A stretch of 64,000 bases of DNA from Actinopolyspora lacussalsi (GTDB lineage: Bacteria; Actinomycetota; Actinomycetes; Mycobacteriales; Pseudonocardiaceae): NCBI GenBank assembly GCA_030803735.1, contig JAURUC010000001.1, forward strand, positions 3,613,501 to 3,677,500. Direction: 5' to 3'. The notes under the pieces were generated by a model that ran no database searches, was not told the DNA's origin, and saw only the letters and a list, made by a program, of their open reading frames with translations. A program made the translations under genes and the position numbers. Of the stretch, positions 18,603-27,298 are shown piece after piece; position 1 is the first letter of the stretch; every line of letters begins with the position of its first letter.

Positions 18603-20041
18603 CAGGACTCCTCCTGCTCGGAGATCCCGGAGTCGGGGTTGCTCGTCCGGTCGCCGGTCGAGTGCTCGTCGGCAGTGTCTTCGCTCAGTTCCAGCACCAG
18701 TTGTGCGGGGACGTGTTGGTCGATCTCGATGATGGTGGCGCGCAGCGTCCGGACCGGGGGGTGCTGTGTGTGGGCGAGTTCGGCCGGGTCGTCCGGGAGT
18801 GTGATATCGACCACCGTGTTCTCCTCGGGCAGTGCCCCGTGGTGGGCGATGACGAGGCCGGAGACGGTTTCGTAGTCGCCGCGGGGGAGGGTGTGGGCGA
18901 GTTCGCGTTCGACTTCGTCGAGGGGGGCGTCGCCTCGGACCTGCCATCGCGTGCCGTTGTTGAGGGTGGTGACCAGGTGGGGTGGTTCGTCGGTGTCGTG
19001 TTCGTCGGTGAGTTCGCCGACCAGTTCCTCGGCCAGGTCTTCGAGGGTGACGATGCCGGCGAAGCCGCCGTACTCGTCGACGACGCAGGCCATCCTGCCG
19101 TGTGAGTCGGCCATCGCGGCCACCGCGTCGGGCAGCGACATCAGGGTGGGCAGGATGGTGGCCGGTCGGGTGAACTCGGTGACCGGGCGCTCACCGCCGC
19201 TCGTGTCCGTTTCGATGGACTCGAGTACGTCCACCAGGTGCACGATCCCCGCGATGCCGCCCTCTTCGTTGAGTACCGGATAGCGGGAGTGTCCGCTGCT
19301 CATGGTTTCGCGTACCTCGGCGAGCGTGGCGGTGTCGGTGAGCACGTCCACCCGGGAGTGGGGCACGAGGGCGTGTTCGACGTCGCGTTCCGGGAAGTCC
19401 AGCACCCGGTCCAGCAGCAGTGACAGCTCGGTGGGCAGTTCACCGGCCTGTCGGGAGGCGGTCACGATCCGCTGCAGGTCACTCGGGTTGGCGGCGTGTT
19501 CGACGTCGTGCACCGGCTCGATCCGCAGCAGCCGCAACAGCCCGGCCGAGGCCCGGTCGAAGAACCGGATCAGCCAGCCCGCCAGGCGCATGTAGACCAC
19601 CGTGGAGGCCGACAGCCACCGCGCCAGCGGATACGGCCGTGCGATGGCGAGGTTCTTCGGGAACAACTCGCCGAACAGCATCTGTACGAAGGTCGACAGC
19701 ACCAGCACTCCCGTGGTGCCGATCGCGATGCCCACCGCGGGGGACACGCCCACCCCGCCGAGCAGCTCGCCCACCGCGCGGCCGACCAGCGGTTCGGCGA
19801 CGTAGCCGACCAACAGCCCCGTCACGGTGATGCCCAACTGGGCACCGGAGAGCATGAACGACGTCCGACGGGTTACCCGCAGCATCCGCGCGGCCACCCG
19901 ATCACCCCGCTCGGCCCGGTCCTGCAGCCGCGCCCGATCGACGGTCATGAACGCGAATTCCTGGGCGACGAAGTACCCGTTGGCCGCGATGATCACCGCG
20001 ATCAACAACAGCCCACCGAGCAGAGACAACACGATCAACAC
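18602..20041 (-). CDS. CNNM/CorC family transporter with CBS and CorC domains
   Basis: The 479-residue protein has a DUF21 membrane domain (ANGYFVAQEFAFMTVDRARLQ, AQLGITVTGLLVGY, LFGELFPKNLAIARP). A CBS pair (about 215-340, including HSRVDVLTD and VVDEYGGFAGIVTLEDLAEELVGE) and a C-terminal CorC_HlyC domain follow. Start GTG 20041 keeps the first helix (VLSLLGGLLLIAVIIAANGYF); the longer frame upstream has no membrane features. It is the first gene of the two-gene unit and is likely a divalent-cation (Mg) exporter or regulator. Confidence 0.88.
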   Translation of the reverse strand: MLIVLSLLGGLLLIAVIIAANGYFVAQEFAFMTVDRARLQDRAERGDRVAARMLRVTRRTSFMLSGAQLGITVTGLLVGYVAEPLVGRAVGELLGGVGVSPAVGIAIGTTGVLVLSTFVQMLFGELFPKNLAIARPYPLARWLSASTVVYMRLAGWLIRFFDRASAGLLRLLRIEPVHDVEHAANPSDLQRIVTASRQAGELPTELSLLLDRVLDFPERDVEHALVPHSRVDVLTDTATLAEVRETMSSGHSRYPVLNEEGGIAGIVHLVDVLESIETDTSGGERPVTEFTRPATILPTLMSLPDAVAAMADSHGRMACVVDEYGGFAGIVTLEDLAEELVGELTDEHDTDEPPHLVTTLNNGTRWQVRGDAPLDEVERELAHTLPRGDYETVSGLVIAHHGALPEENTVVDITLPDDPAELAHTQHPPVRTLRATIIEIDQHVPAQLVLELSEDTADEHSTGDRTSNPDSGISEQEES

Positions 20042-20198
20042 ACGACCATTGTGCCGAATGCCCGATTCCGCGGTGGTGAACTGGTGAGTCCGATCGGGGG
20101 AGGAGGCCGCTTCGCCGGTCGGGACGCAGCGGATCCGTGGCGGTGGTGGTGCCATGGGTTCGGAGGGTGACCACGACACCACCATGTGGAGCGATTGG

Positions 20199-21212
20199 TT
20201 ACTCCTCTTCCATCTCCTCCGAGAGTTCCTCGGCGAGCTCCTCCTCGTCGACCTCGCCCTCTTCCTCATCGCCGTCGAGCATTTCCCCGACGACCATGCC
20301 GCCCACCGCGCCGACGGCCAGTCCGCCCGCACCGGCGGCGATCATGCCTCCCATACCGGGACCGGAACGCTCTTCCTCGTGTTCCGGGTGCCCGTGGTGT
20401 TCGTGCACGTGGTGCGTGTGGATGCCGCCGTGTCCGTGAATGCCGGATTCGTGACTGGTGGCCACGCTTTCGAGCCAGTGGGTGAGTTCCGCGTGCCAGT
20501 CGGTGTGGACGGCTTCCTCGTGGCTTCGCCGGAGGCGCCCGATGGCCTCGCCGTCGGGGGTGAACATCCCGCCCCGCTTGTCGGCCTGCAGCACGATGTC
20601 GATGCCGTCGGGGTGTGCGACGAAGGTGAGTTCGATCTCCTCGACACGTCCGGCCAACTGGGCCGGCGGGAAGAACTCGATCTCCTGGTAGAACGGCAGT
20701 TGCTGCGGGGTGCCGTGGATGTGGCCGTGTTCGAGCTCGGCCTCCTTGACGCGGGCTCCCAGGTCAAGCAGTGCCTTGATCACCGGGAGCTGGGAGTCCA
20801 GCGGCTCGATGTGGACCGGGTCCAGGTCACTGGTGTCGACCGCCTTGGCCACCGCGACCTGCGTGCTGACCCCCAGGTGCATGCCTCGCAACGTTTCACC
20901 GAAGACCGTCGTGATCGGTGCTTCCCACGGCACGGGCACGCTGAAGGGGATGGTGTGGTATTCCTCACCGGCCAGGTGTAGCTCTTCGGCGACGGTGACC
21001 TGCTGCAGCGGCATGACCCGCTTCTCGTCGTCGCCGATCTCCACCTCGGCCACGAGGGTCAGCACGACCTGCTGTATCTCGGTATCCGTGCTGGCGCCGC
21101 CGACCCGGACCTCACCGAAAACGGCACCACCCGGTCGGGCCGTGTCGTTGCTCAGGACGGCGTCCACCGACGGTCCGCCCACGCCGACGGCTTGCAGCAT
21201 CTTCTTGAACAT
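20199..21212 (-). CDS. Spo0M-like sporulation-control/arrestin-fold protein
   Basis: The 337-residue protein begins MFKKMLQAVGVGGPSVDAVL, continues with the Spo0M domain (residues 1-250), then a His-rich segment (HGHGGIHTHHVHEHHGH). A Gly/Ala helix (MGGMIAAGAGGLAVGAVGG) and a very acidic tail (DGDEEEGEVDEEELAEEL) close the protein. ATG 21212 has GGAG six bases upstream. Spo0M affects sporulation in Bacillus; its actinobacterial role is unclear. The His cluster could bind metal. Confidence 0.85.
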   Translation of the reverse strand: MFKKMLQAVGVGGPSVDAVLSNDTARPGGAVFGEVRVGGASTDTEIQQVVLTLVAEVEIGDDEKRVMPLQQVTVAEELHLAGEEYHTIPFSVPVPWEAPITTVFGETLRGMHLGVSTQVAVAKAVDTSDLDPVHIEPLDSQLPVIKALLDLGARVKEAELEHGHIHGTPQQLPFYQEIEFFPPAQLAGRVEEIELTFVAHPDGIDIVLQADKRGGMFTPDGEAIGRLRRSHEEAVHTDWHAELTHWLESVATSHESGIHGHGGIHTHHVHEHHGHPEHEEERSGPGMGGMIAAGAGGLAVGAVGGMVVGEMLDGDEEEGEVDEEELAEELSEEMEEE

Positions 21213-21497
21213 CACCGCTCCTGTGTTCCGTACGATCGGATTCGGGCCGGGCAACGTGTGCCCGTTATCAGCGGTTCCTCACGGATCGTGACGATCCGGT
21301 GATCGTTATCGACTCGTGATGAACGGGTTGTGTCCGTGCCGCGACACCGCGCACGCACCCGTTCGGTCCGACGAGAGGGTGTACTACGGCTCGTGTTCTC
21401 GTGCCGAGGTGTTCGGTCGGGAATCAGCGGCCCCGCAGGTCCGTTCGAGGACGAAAAGGGTTCTGTCCGGCCCGCTCCGATTCGAGATGAGGTAGAG

Positions 21498-22364
21498 GTG
21501 CACAGACTCCGCAACGGACTCAAGACCGCCGTCCTGCTGGGCGGCCTGTCGGCGTTGATTCTGCTGGTCGGCCAGGTTCTCGGCGGCACCGTCGGCCTGC
21601 TGCTCGCCGCCGTGGTGGCGCTGGGGCTCAACGGCGTGTCGTATTTCTACTCGGACAGGCTCGCGATCCGGGCGATGCGTGCCGAGGAGATCGGGCCGAA
21701 CCAGGCCCCGCGGCTGCACGCGATCGTGGCCGAGCTAGCCGCCACCAAGGGTATGCCCATGCCCCGGCTGTACCTGAGCCCGACGGACAGTCCCAACGCG
21801 TTCGCCACCGGTCGCAACCCCTCCAACGCGGCGGTGTGTGTGACTTCGGGAATCCTGGAGGTTCTCGACGAGCGGGAACTCCGTGGTGTGTTGGGACACG
21901 AACTCAGTCACGTGGGTAATCGGGACATTCTGATCTCCTCGGTGGCGGCCGGACTGGCCAGCATGGTCATGATTCTGGTCAACATCGCCCAGCTGGGGGC
22001 GCTGTTCGGGTTCGGCGGGGACGAGGACGGTCCGAGCTTTTTCGAGATCATCCTCATGGCGGTACTGGGTCCGGTGGCCGCCGGGCTGATTCAGGCCGCG
22101 ATCAGCCGTTCCCGGGAGTACGCCGCCGACGCGTCCGGTGCTGAGGCCACTGGTGATCCGCTGGCTCTGGCCAGCGCGCTGGACAAGATCGAGCGCGTTG
22201 CCCAGGGACGCCCGTTGCCGGAAAGTTCCGAGACCGCTCCGGTCAGCTCGTTGATGATCGCGAACCCGTTCTCGGGTAAAACGATGATGCGGCTGTTCTC
22301 CACTCACCCCGACACGCGCGACCGTATCGCCCGGCTGCATTCCATGTCCGGCGAACAGCGTTGA
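21498..22364 (+). CDS. htpX: Membrane zinc metalloprotease HtpX
   Basis: This is an M48-family membrane protease for quality control of membrane proteins. It has two N-terminal helices, then the zinc motif HELSH (His134, Glu135, His138) and the third ligand in SREYAADASG (Glu207), with two further helices between. The start GTG 21498 with GAGGTAGAG upstream gives 288 aa, the family length; the open frame extends further upstream without homology. It is divergent from the Spo0M-like gene. Confidence 0.93.
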   Translation: MHRLRNGLKTAVLLGGLSALILLVGQVLGGTVGLLLAAVVALGLNGVSYFYSDRLAIRAMRAEEIGPNQAPRLHAIVAELAATKGMPMPRLYLSPTDSPNAFATGRNPSNAAVCVTSGILEVLDERELRGVLGHELSHVGNRDILISSVAAGLASMVMILVNIAQLGALFGFGGDEDGPSFFEIILMAVLGPVAAGLIQAAISRSREYAADASGAEATGDPLALASALDKIERVAQGRPLPESSETAPVSSLMIANPFSGKTMMRLFSTHPDTRDRIARLHSMSGEQR

Positions 22365-22381
22365 GGAAGCGACGCGCTTCC
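22365..22381 (+). terminator. Hairpin at htpX 3' end
   Basis: GGAAGCG-ACG-CGCTTCC starts immediately after the htpX stop codon. The stem is GC-rich with no T run, so it may act as a weak or bidirectional terminator in this genome. Confidence 0.4.
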
Positions 22382-22519
22382 GGAGGGAAGTGTCGACAGC
22401 GCTCTACCCTGGAAGCGGGAGGGCGGCCCGGTCACGCGTCCCCGGCGTGTCGATCCCGGCGTGTCGATGCTCCCGTGCCCGCCCGTCGGCGAGGAGCACT
22501 GTCGAGGTGTAGGTCCGCG

Positions 22520-22780
22520 TCAGTGCATCGTCCACAACAACAGCATGATCGAAACCAGCATGTGTGCCGCCCCGAGCGCGATACCGAGTAGCGCGGTGAT
22601 GTCGAGACGGTGGTCGCCCCGGGTTGTCATCGAGACCGCGCCGCAGACCACGGCGCCGACGGCACATACCACGCCGGGTACGAGCAACACCCAGCTCGCG
22701 ATGCCCAGGCACAGGGCGAGCGGGCCCAGCCAGGCATACGGGCCGGGACGATGTCGGGCCGGTATTCGTTCTCGGCTCAT
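22520..22780 (-). CDS. DUF4190-like small membrane protein
   Basis: The 86-residue protein has two hydrophobic helices, about residues 16-50 (WLGPLALCLGIASWVLLVPGV) and 62-85, with a short charged loop (TTRGDHRLD) between them. This fits the DUF4190 type of small actinobacterial membrane proteins. ATG 22780 has GGAAAG upstream. It follows dedA on the same strand with a 31-bp gap, so they may be co-transcribed. Function unknown. Confidence 0.65.
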   Translation of the reverse strand: MSRERIPARHRPGPYAWLGPLALCLGIASWVLLVPGVVCAVGAVVCGAVSMTTRGDHRLDITALLGIALGAAHMLVSIMLLLWTMH

Positions 22781-22811
22781 GCGGCTTTCCTGGGATACCG
22801 AACTCGGGAGC

Positions 22812-23504
22812 TCAGTGGCTCGAGGAGTCCTGGGGGAACCGGTCTCGTGACATCGAGGATCGCTCGGTCTGCCGGTCGTTTTCGCTTTCCGGACCCCTCC
22901 GGCGGTATCGACGCCAGAGCAGCGTGCTCACGACGATGAGGGCGAGCGTGGCGAAGAGAATCCAGCTCGCACGTCCGAGAACGTCCTCCAGGTAGGTGGC
23001 CGAAGCCCCGGCTGCTGTGCCGAGACCGACGTGCAACAACGACCAGCCACACGCTCCGAACAGTGCGGCGGGCAGAAACCGACGGAAGGACAGCCCGCTG
23101 GCCCCGGCGGCGACGGGGGTCAAAGTGCGTACGACGGGCAGAAATCGGGCGGTGAACACCGCCCCACTGCCGTGACGACGCAGCATCGCCGCGGCACGGT
23201 CCCAGTGCGTTTGCCCCAGTTTGATTACGATACGTGTTTGCCGCATACGGGGACCGAAACGGTGTCCCAACCAGTACCCGAAGCAATCACCAGCGCAGGC
23301 ACAGCCCGCGACGACGGCGACCAGACCCAGGAAGTAACTGGGTTCGGTCACGCTCGCGCCCGCGAGGAACAGGGCGGTCTCACCGGGGATTAGGAAGCCC
23401 AGCCCGAACGTGCACTCGCTCAGCGCCAGCACACCGGCCAGTACGATCACCAGCGGCCACGGAAGATCCGTCAGGACACTGACACCGTCTCCGATGTCGG
23501 GCAT
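22812..23504 (-). CDS. DedA family membrane protein
   Basis: DedA/VTT-domain proteins are thought to flip or recycle polyprenyl phosphate lipids. The 230-residue protein shows the VTT hallmarks: FLIPGETALFLAG, GDCFGYWLGHRFG, and the arginine motif FTARFLPVVRTLTPVAAGAS. About five helices are present, and the tail is charged and Ser-rich. ATG 23504 with GGAG five bases upstream is chosen over a longer Arg-rich frame. Confidence 0.9.
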   Translation of the reverse strand: MPDIGDGVSVLTDLPWPLVIVLAGVLALSECTFGLGFLIPGETALFLAGASVTEPSYFLGLVAVVAGCACAGDCFGYWLGHRFGPRMRQTRIVIKLGQTHWDRAAAMLRRHGSGAVFTARFLPVVRTLTPVAAGASGLSFRRFLPAALFGACGWSLLHVGLGTAAGASATYLEDVLGRASWILFATLALIVVSTLLWRRYRRRGPESENDRQTERSSMSRDRFPQDSSSH

Positions 23505-23652
23505 GCGGACTCCTTGTGGTCGGAAGCGGTGCCGACACCGTACCCGCGGCCGGGAACGCGTGCCGCAGCGAGCGGGGTCGCCGTGGCGGTAAGCTGCACG
23601 ACGAAGCGAGCCACGGTGCGCGCGTGGGGTCGTCGTAGACACGGAGGTCGCC

Positions 23653-25335
23653 GTGCCGGACGAGCAGCAGCCCGGAACCGGTCGTGAGCAGCGCAGGCCC
23701 TATCGCGGTTATCGGTCCGATTCGCGGCGTTCCGGATCCCTCCCCGAGGACCGGCGGCGGGAACGGGCCAGTGAGCCGCGCTCGTCCTCGAATGCCTCAC
23801 ACCGATCACGTCGGAACTCGCGGCGATCTCCTGACGCGACCGTCACACGCCCCATCCGTGCGGTTTCGCGACGCCCTGTCCGCCCGAGCCGGTTCCTACG
23901 TGCCGTGTTGAGGTCGACGCTGGCGCTGATGTCGGTGGCGGTGTTCGTTCTCAGTGGATACGCGTGGCTGATTCTCAACGACCTCGACGGCCGCCTCAAC
24001 ACCAGCGATGTCACCTCCAAGGCCGATGCCGACGGCTCGATGGACATTCTGCTCGTCGGCAAGGACAGCCGTACCGACGCCAACGGCAACCCGCTACCCG
24101 ACGACCTGCTCCGACGGCTGCGTGCCGGTGACAACGAGGCCGAACTCACCGACACGCTTATCCTGCTGCACATTCCCCGTGACCGTTCGCGGGCCGTCGC
24201 CTATTCGATTCCGCGTGACACCTACGTCTCGATGCCGGACGGCTACGGCAAACACAAGATCAACTCCGCTTTCGGGCGTGCCAAGACGCAGGCCGCCGAC
24301 GAGCTTCGCTCCGAAGGAGTGTCGGACTCGGCCGAGCTGGAACGTCGTTCCGCCGAAGCCGGCCGGGAACTGCTCGTGGACACGGTGACCGACCTGACCG
24401 GCGTGGGCATCGACCACTACGCAGAGGTCAATCTGCTCGGTTTCTACCGGCTGACGAAGGCCGTCGGTGGGGTGGAGGTGTGTTTGAAGAACGCCGTTGA
24501 CGATCCTTACTCCGGAGCCGACTTCCCCGCGGGGCGACAAACCATATCCGGCGGTGACGCGTTGGCCTTCGTGCGGCAACGCCACGGTTTGCCCCGCGGC
24601 GACCTCGATCGCGTGGTGCGCCAGCAGGCGTTCATCGCGGGCCTGGCGCGTTCGATGCTCTCCAGCGGAACATTGTCCAACCCCGCCCGCCTCGACCGGC
24701 TGTTCAGCTCGATCGAACGCTCGGTGGTGCTCGACTCGGGCTGGGACGTGCTGGGATTCGCACAGCGGATGCACGGTCTCGCCGGCGGGAACATCACCTT
24801 CGACACGATCCCCGTGCAGGACCCCGCCTACGACACCCCCGACGGGCTGGCCGTCGAAGTCGATCCGGACGAGGTTCGCGAGACCATTCAACGCGTCAAC
24901 GACGGACGACCACCGCAGCCGGAGCCTCCGCGGCAACTCGCGGCCACCACGGTCGACGTGCGCAACACCACCGACATCACCGGACTCGCCGGTCGGGTCC
25001 AGGACGACCTGTCCGAGGAGGACGTGCCGGTCGGCGACGTCGGCAACGCCGCCGAACGTGACACCTCCCGCGTCACCTTCGGACCCGGCGCCGACACCGC
25101 CGCGAGTTACGTCGCCGAGCTACTGGACGGTCTCCCCGCCGCCGAGGATGACGGACTCGACTCCGACGAGATCCGAGTTCTGCTCGCCGACGACTACGAG
25201 GGGCCCGGTGCCGCACAAGGCTTCAGCGCCTCGGACCCGCTGTCGCTGCACCCCGACTCGCACGCACCCCTCGCGGGTCCGTCGGCTCCCAGCGACGACG
25301 CCATCACCGCCGAGGGAATCCCCTGCGTCAACTAG
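23653..25335 (+). CDS. LytR-CpsA-Psr (LCP) family cell-wall ligase
   Basis: It transfers cell-wall glycopolymers (in actinomycetes arabinogalactan-type or teichoic polymers) from a lipid carrier to peptidoglycan. A disordered Arg/Ser-rich cytoplasmic N-terminus (1-85) precedes a membrane helix (about 92-112). The LCP domain follows (about 125-365), with LLVGKDSRTDANG, SIPRDTYVSMPD, HKINSAF and FVRQRHGLPRGDLDRVVRQQ. A LytR_C domain follows (about 430-500). The 560 aa fit the family. GTG 23653 has GGAGG seven bases upstream. Confidence 0.92.
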   Translation: MPDEQQPGTGREQRRPYRGYRSDSRRSGSLPEDRRRERASEPRSSSNASHRSRRNSRRSPDATVTRPIRAVSRRPVRPSRFLRAVLRSTLALMSVAVFVLSGYAWLILNDLDGRLNTSDVTSKADADGSMDILLVGKDSRTDANGNPLPDDLLRRLRAGDNEAELTDTLILLHIPRDRSRAVAYSIPRDTYVSMPDGYGKHKINSAFGRAKTQAADELRSEGVSDSAELERRSAEAGRELLVDTVTDLTGVGIDHYAEVNLLGFYRLTKAVGGVEVCLKNAVDDPYSGADFPAGRQTISGGDALAFVRQRHGLPRGDLDRVVRQQAFIAGLARSMLSSGTLSNPARLDRLFSSIERSVVLDSGWDVLGFAQRMHGLAGGNITFDTIPVQDPAYDTPDGLAVEVDPDEVRETIQRVNDGRPPQPEPPRQLAATTVDVRNTTDITGLAGRVQDDLSEEDVPVGDVGNAAERDTSRVTFGPGADTAASYVAELLDGLPAAEDDGLDSDEIRVLLADDYEGPGAAQGFSASDPLSLHPDSHAPLAGPSAPSDDAITAEGIPCVN

Positions 25336-25500
25336 ACACGCACTCTCCGCGTGACCGACGCGACCTGAAGAGTGACGATCGGATCACTACCTGTCGCCGG
25401 ACAGGGACGATCTACGCACAAGTAGCCCCGACGAACGAACCAGGAAAGATCGAAGGCCGACCGCTGCCCCACAGCCGGACGACGAGCACACCACGCTCTC

Positions 25501-26889
25501 TCATATGTCGCCGAACTCACCGAGCTGGTCGAGGGCGGCTTCGATCGCCCGGTGGAAGGTGGGGTAGGCGAAGATCATTCGGCGGAGCTGGGCGAGGTGC
25601 ACCTGGGTGTGGACGGCGACGGTGAACGCGCCCAGGATCTCGCCGCCCAGCGGTGCGACCACGGTGGCGCCGAGGAGGATGTCGCGCTCGGTGTCCGCCA
25701 CCAGTTTGATCAATCCCTCGTTGCCCGCTTTGTGGATCCAGCCCCGGGCCGAGGAGGGAATTCCGGTGATCGCTGTGCGCACGGGGAAGCCCGCTCGGCG
25801 GGCTTGGTCCTCGGTGAGCCCGAGGGAGGCCACCTCGGGGTCGGTGAACGCGACACCGGGCATGGCCCGGTAGTCCGCGGTTTCCTCCCCGTCCCCGAGT
25901 ATGTCGTCGGCGGCGATGCGTGCCTGGTACACCGAGGTGTGGGTGAAGGCGCCGTGGCCGGTGACGTCACCGATGGCCCACACCCCGTCGGCGGCGCGCA
26001 TCCGCTCGTCCACGGCGATGGTGTTCGCGGTCTCGTCGAGCCCGAGTGATCCCACCCCCAGCGCGGCGAGATCGGTGCGGCGTCCGGTGGCGACCAGCAG
26101 TTGTTCGGCCGAAGGGCTCTCCCCGGAGTCGAGTTCCACGGTGAACCGGCCGTCGTGGTGACCCACGCGCCGCGCGGAGGTGCCGGTGTGCACGGTGATC
26201 CCCTCGGCGGTGAACACCTCGGTGATGTTCGCGGAGGCTTCGGGTTCGCCGCCCGGCAGCACTCGCGGCGCGGCCTCGACCACAGTGGTGTCGACGCCGA
26301 ACCGTGCGAACACCTGGGCGAACTCCATCCCCACGGGGCCCGCACCGAGCACCACCATCGAACCGGGCAGCGAGCGGGCCCGCACCGCTTCCCGGTTGGT
26401 CCAGAAGGGGGTGTCCCGGAGCCCGTCGATCGGCGGCACGGCGGGATCGGTGCCGGGGTTGAGCACGATCGCCCGACGGGGGCGGAAAACCCGATCCCCT
26501 TCCGTCGTGGTGACGGTGACCTCACCGGGAGCGGTCAGCCGGCCGGTACCACGCACGAACCGCCCTCCCGTGGCCTCGAAGCGCTGTACGGCGGCCCGGT
26601 CGTCCCAGTCGGTGGTGGCCTCGTCGCGGATGCGATCGGCGACCGGGGTCCAGTCCGGTCGGACCGACACCGTTCCCGCCAGCAGCGGAACCCGTCCGGC
26701 CTCGGCGAGCGCACCGGCCCCGCGGACCATCATCTTGGTAGGAACGCAGGCGAAGTACGGGCACTCGCCCCCGACCAGGCGGTTGTCCACGCCGACCACG
26801 CGCAGCCCCGCCGTGGCCAGTCGTCCGGCGAGGTCCTCGCCACCCGGACCCATGCCGACCACCACTGCATCGACCTCGTCCTCCACCAT
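25501..26889 (-). CDS. FAD/NAD(P)-dependent pyridine nucleotide-disulfide oxidoreductase (mercuric-reductase-like)
   Basis: This is a two-dinucleotide-binding flavoprotein. The FAD motif is VVVGMGPGGEDLAGRLA, the redox disulfide GGECPYFACVPTK (Cys43/Cys48), the NAD(P) motif VVLGAGPVGMEFAQVF, the second FAD motif GVWAIGDVTG, and the dimerisation domain runs about 335-462. The usual C-terminal HPT-x-x-E that serves as acid/base in lipoamide dehydrogenase reads AYPTFHRAI, so the substrate is not a simple dihydrolipoamide. ATG or GTG start 26889; 462 aa. The physiological substrate is unknown. Confidence 0.85.
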   Translation of the reverse strand: MVEDEVDAVVVGMGPGGEDLAGRLATAGLRVVGVDNRLVGGECPYFACVPTKMMVRGAGALAEAGRVPLLAGTVSVRPDWTPVADRIRDEATTDWDDRAAVQRFEATGGRFVRGTGRLTAPGEVTVTTTEGDRVFRPRRAIVLNPGTDPAVPPIDGLRDTPFWTNREAVRARSLPGSMVVLGAGPVGMEFAQVFARFGVDTTVVEAAPRVLPGGEPEASANITEVFTAEGITVHTGTSARRVGHHDGRFTVELDSGESPSAEQLLVATGRRTDLAALGVGSLGLDETANTIAVDERMRAADGVWAIGDVTGHGAFTHTSVYQARIAADDILGDGEETADYRAMPGVAFTDPEVASLGLTEDQARRAGFPVRTAITGIPSSARGWIHKAGNEGLIKLVADTERDILLGATVVAPLGGEILGAFTVAVHTQVHLAQLRRMIFAYPTFHRAIEAALDQLGEFGDI

Positions 26890-27246
26890 CTCCGCTCCCT
26901 CGGCTCGGGATTCCTGTCGCGCTCAGCCCAGCACCGAAACGGCGAGCACGCACGGCGGACGTAGCGCCCGTCCGGCGGGTTGAAATCGCGGACGTGATCG
27001 TGGAGAGCGTCCAATGCCGCTGACCGGGGCCTCGGGGTGCTCTGCTGGGGCGTGACCTTCACAACTGCCGGGCGTGCTTCTGCGATAGCCGATGGGCAGG
27101 GCTGTCACGCGGATGGCAGACCCCGTGAGGGTGGTCGCGGTGGCCCTGTTCGCGGTCAACTACGCGCACGACGGTTTCAGCGGTGGAATGCTCGCACGCC
27201 GGCGGGCTGTCCGTGTACCGGCGGGGATCGTGATCGAGCCACTACT
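26890..27246. other. Intergenic region between divergent oxidoreductase and helD
   Basis: An open frame continuous with helD runs through here, but it has low-complexity, unconserved-looking content and no ribosome site. I therefore treat it as 5' non-coding. Apart from the palindrome at 27247-27266 I see no gene. Confidence 0.5.
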
Positions 27247-27266
27247 CTACCCTGACGTAAGGGTAG
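27247..27266 (+). promoter_or_regulatory. MerR-type palindrome 1, helD promoter
   Basis: CTACCCTGACGTAAGGGTAG is a dyad with 7-bp perfect arms around a GACGTA centre. It ends 32 bp before the helD TTG start, and the right arm runs into TAGATT, a good minus-10 hexamer. Variants recur at 29727, 31966 and 32138. Confidence 0.8.
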
Positions 27267-27298
27267 ATTCTGTCCGGAGACCCGACCCGGAGGTGGCC

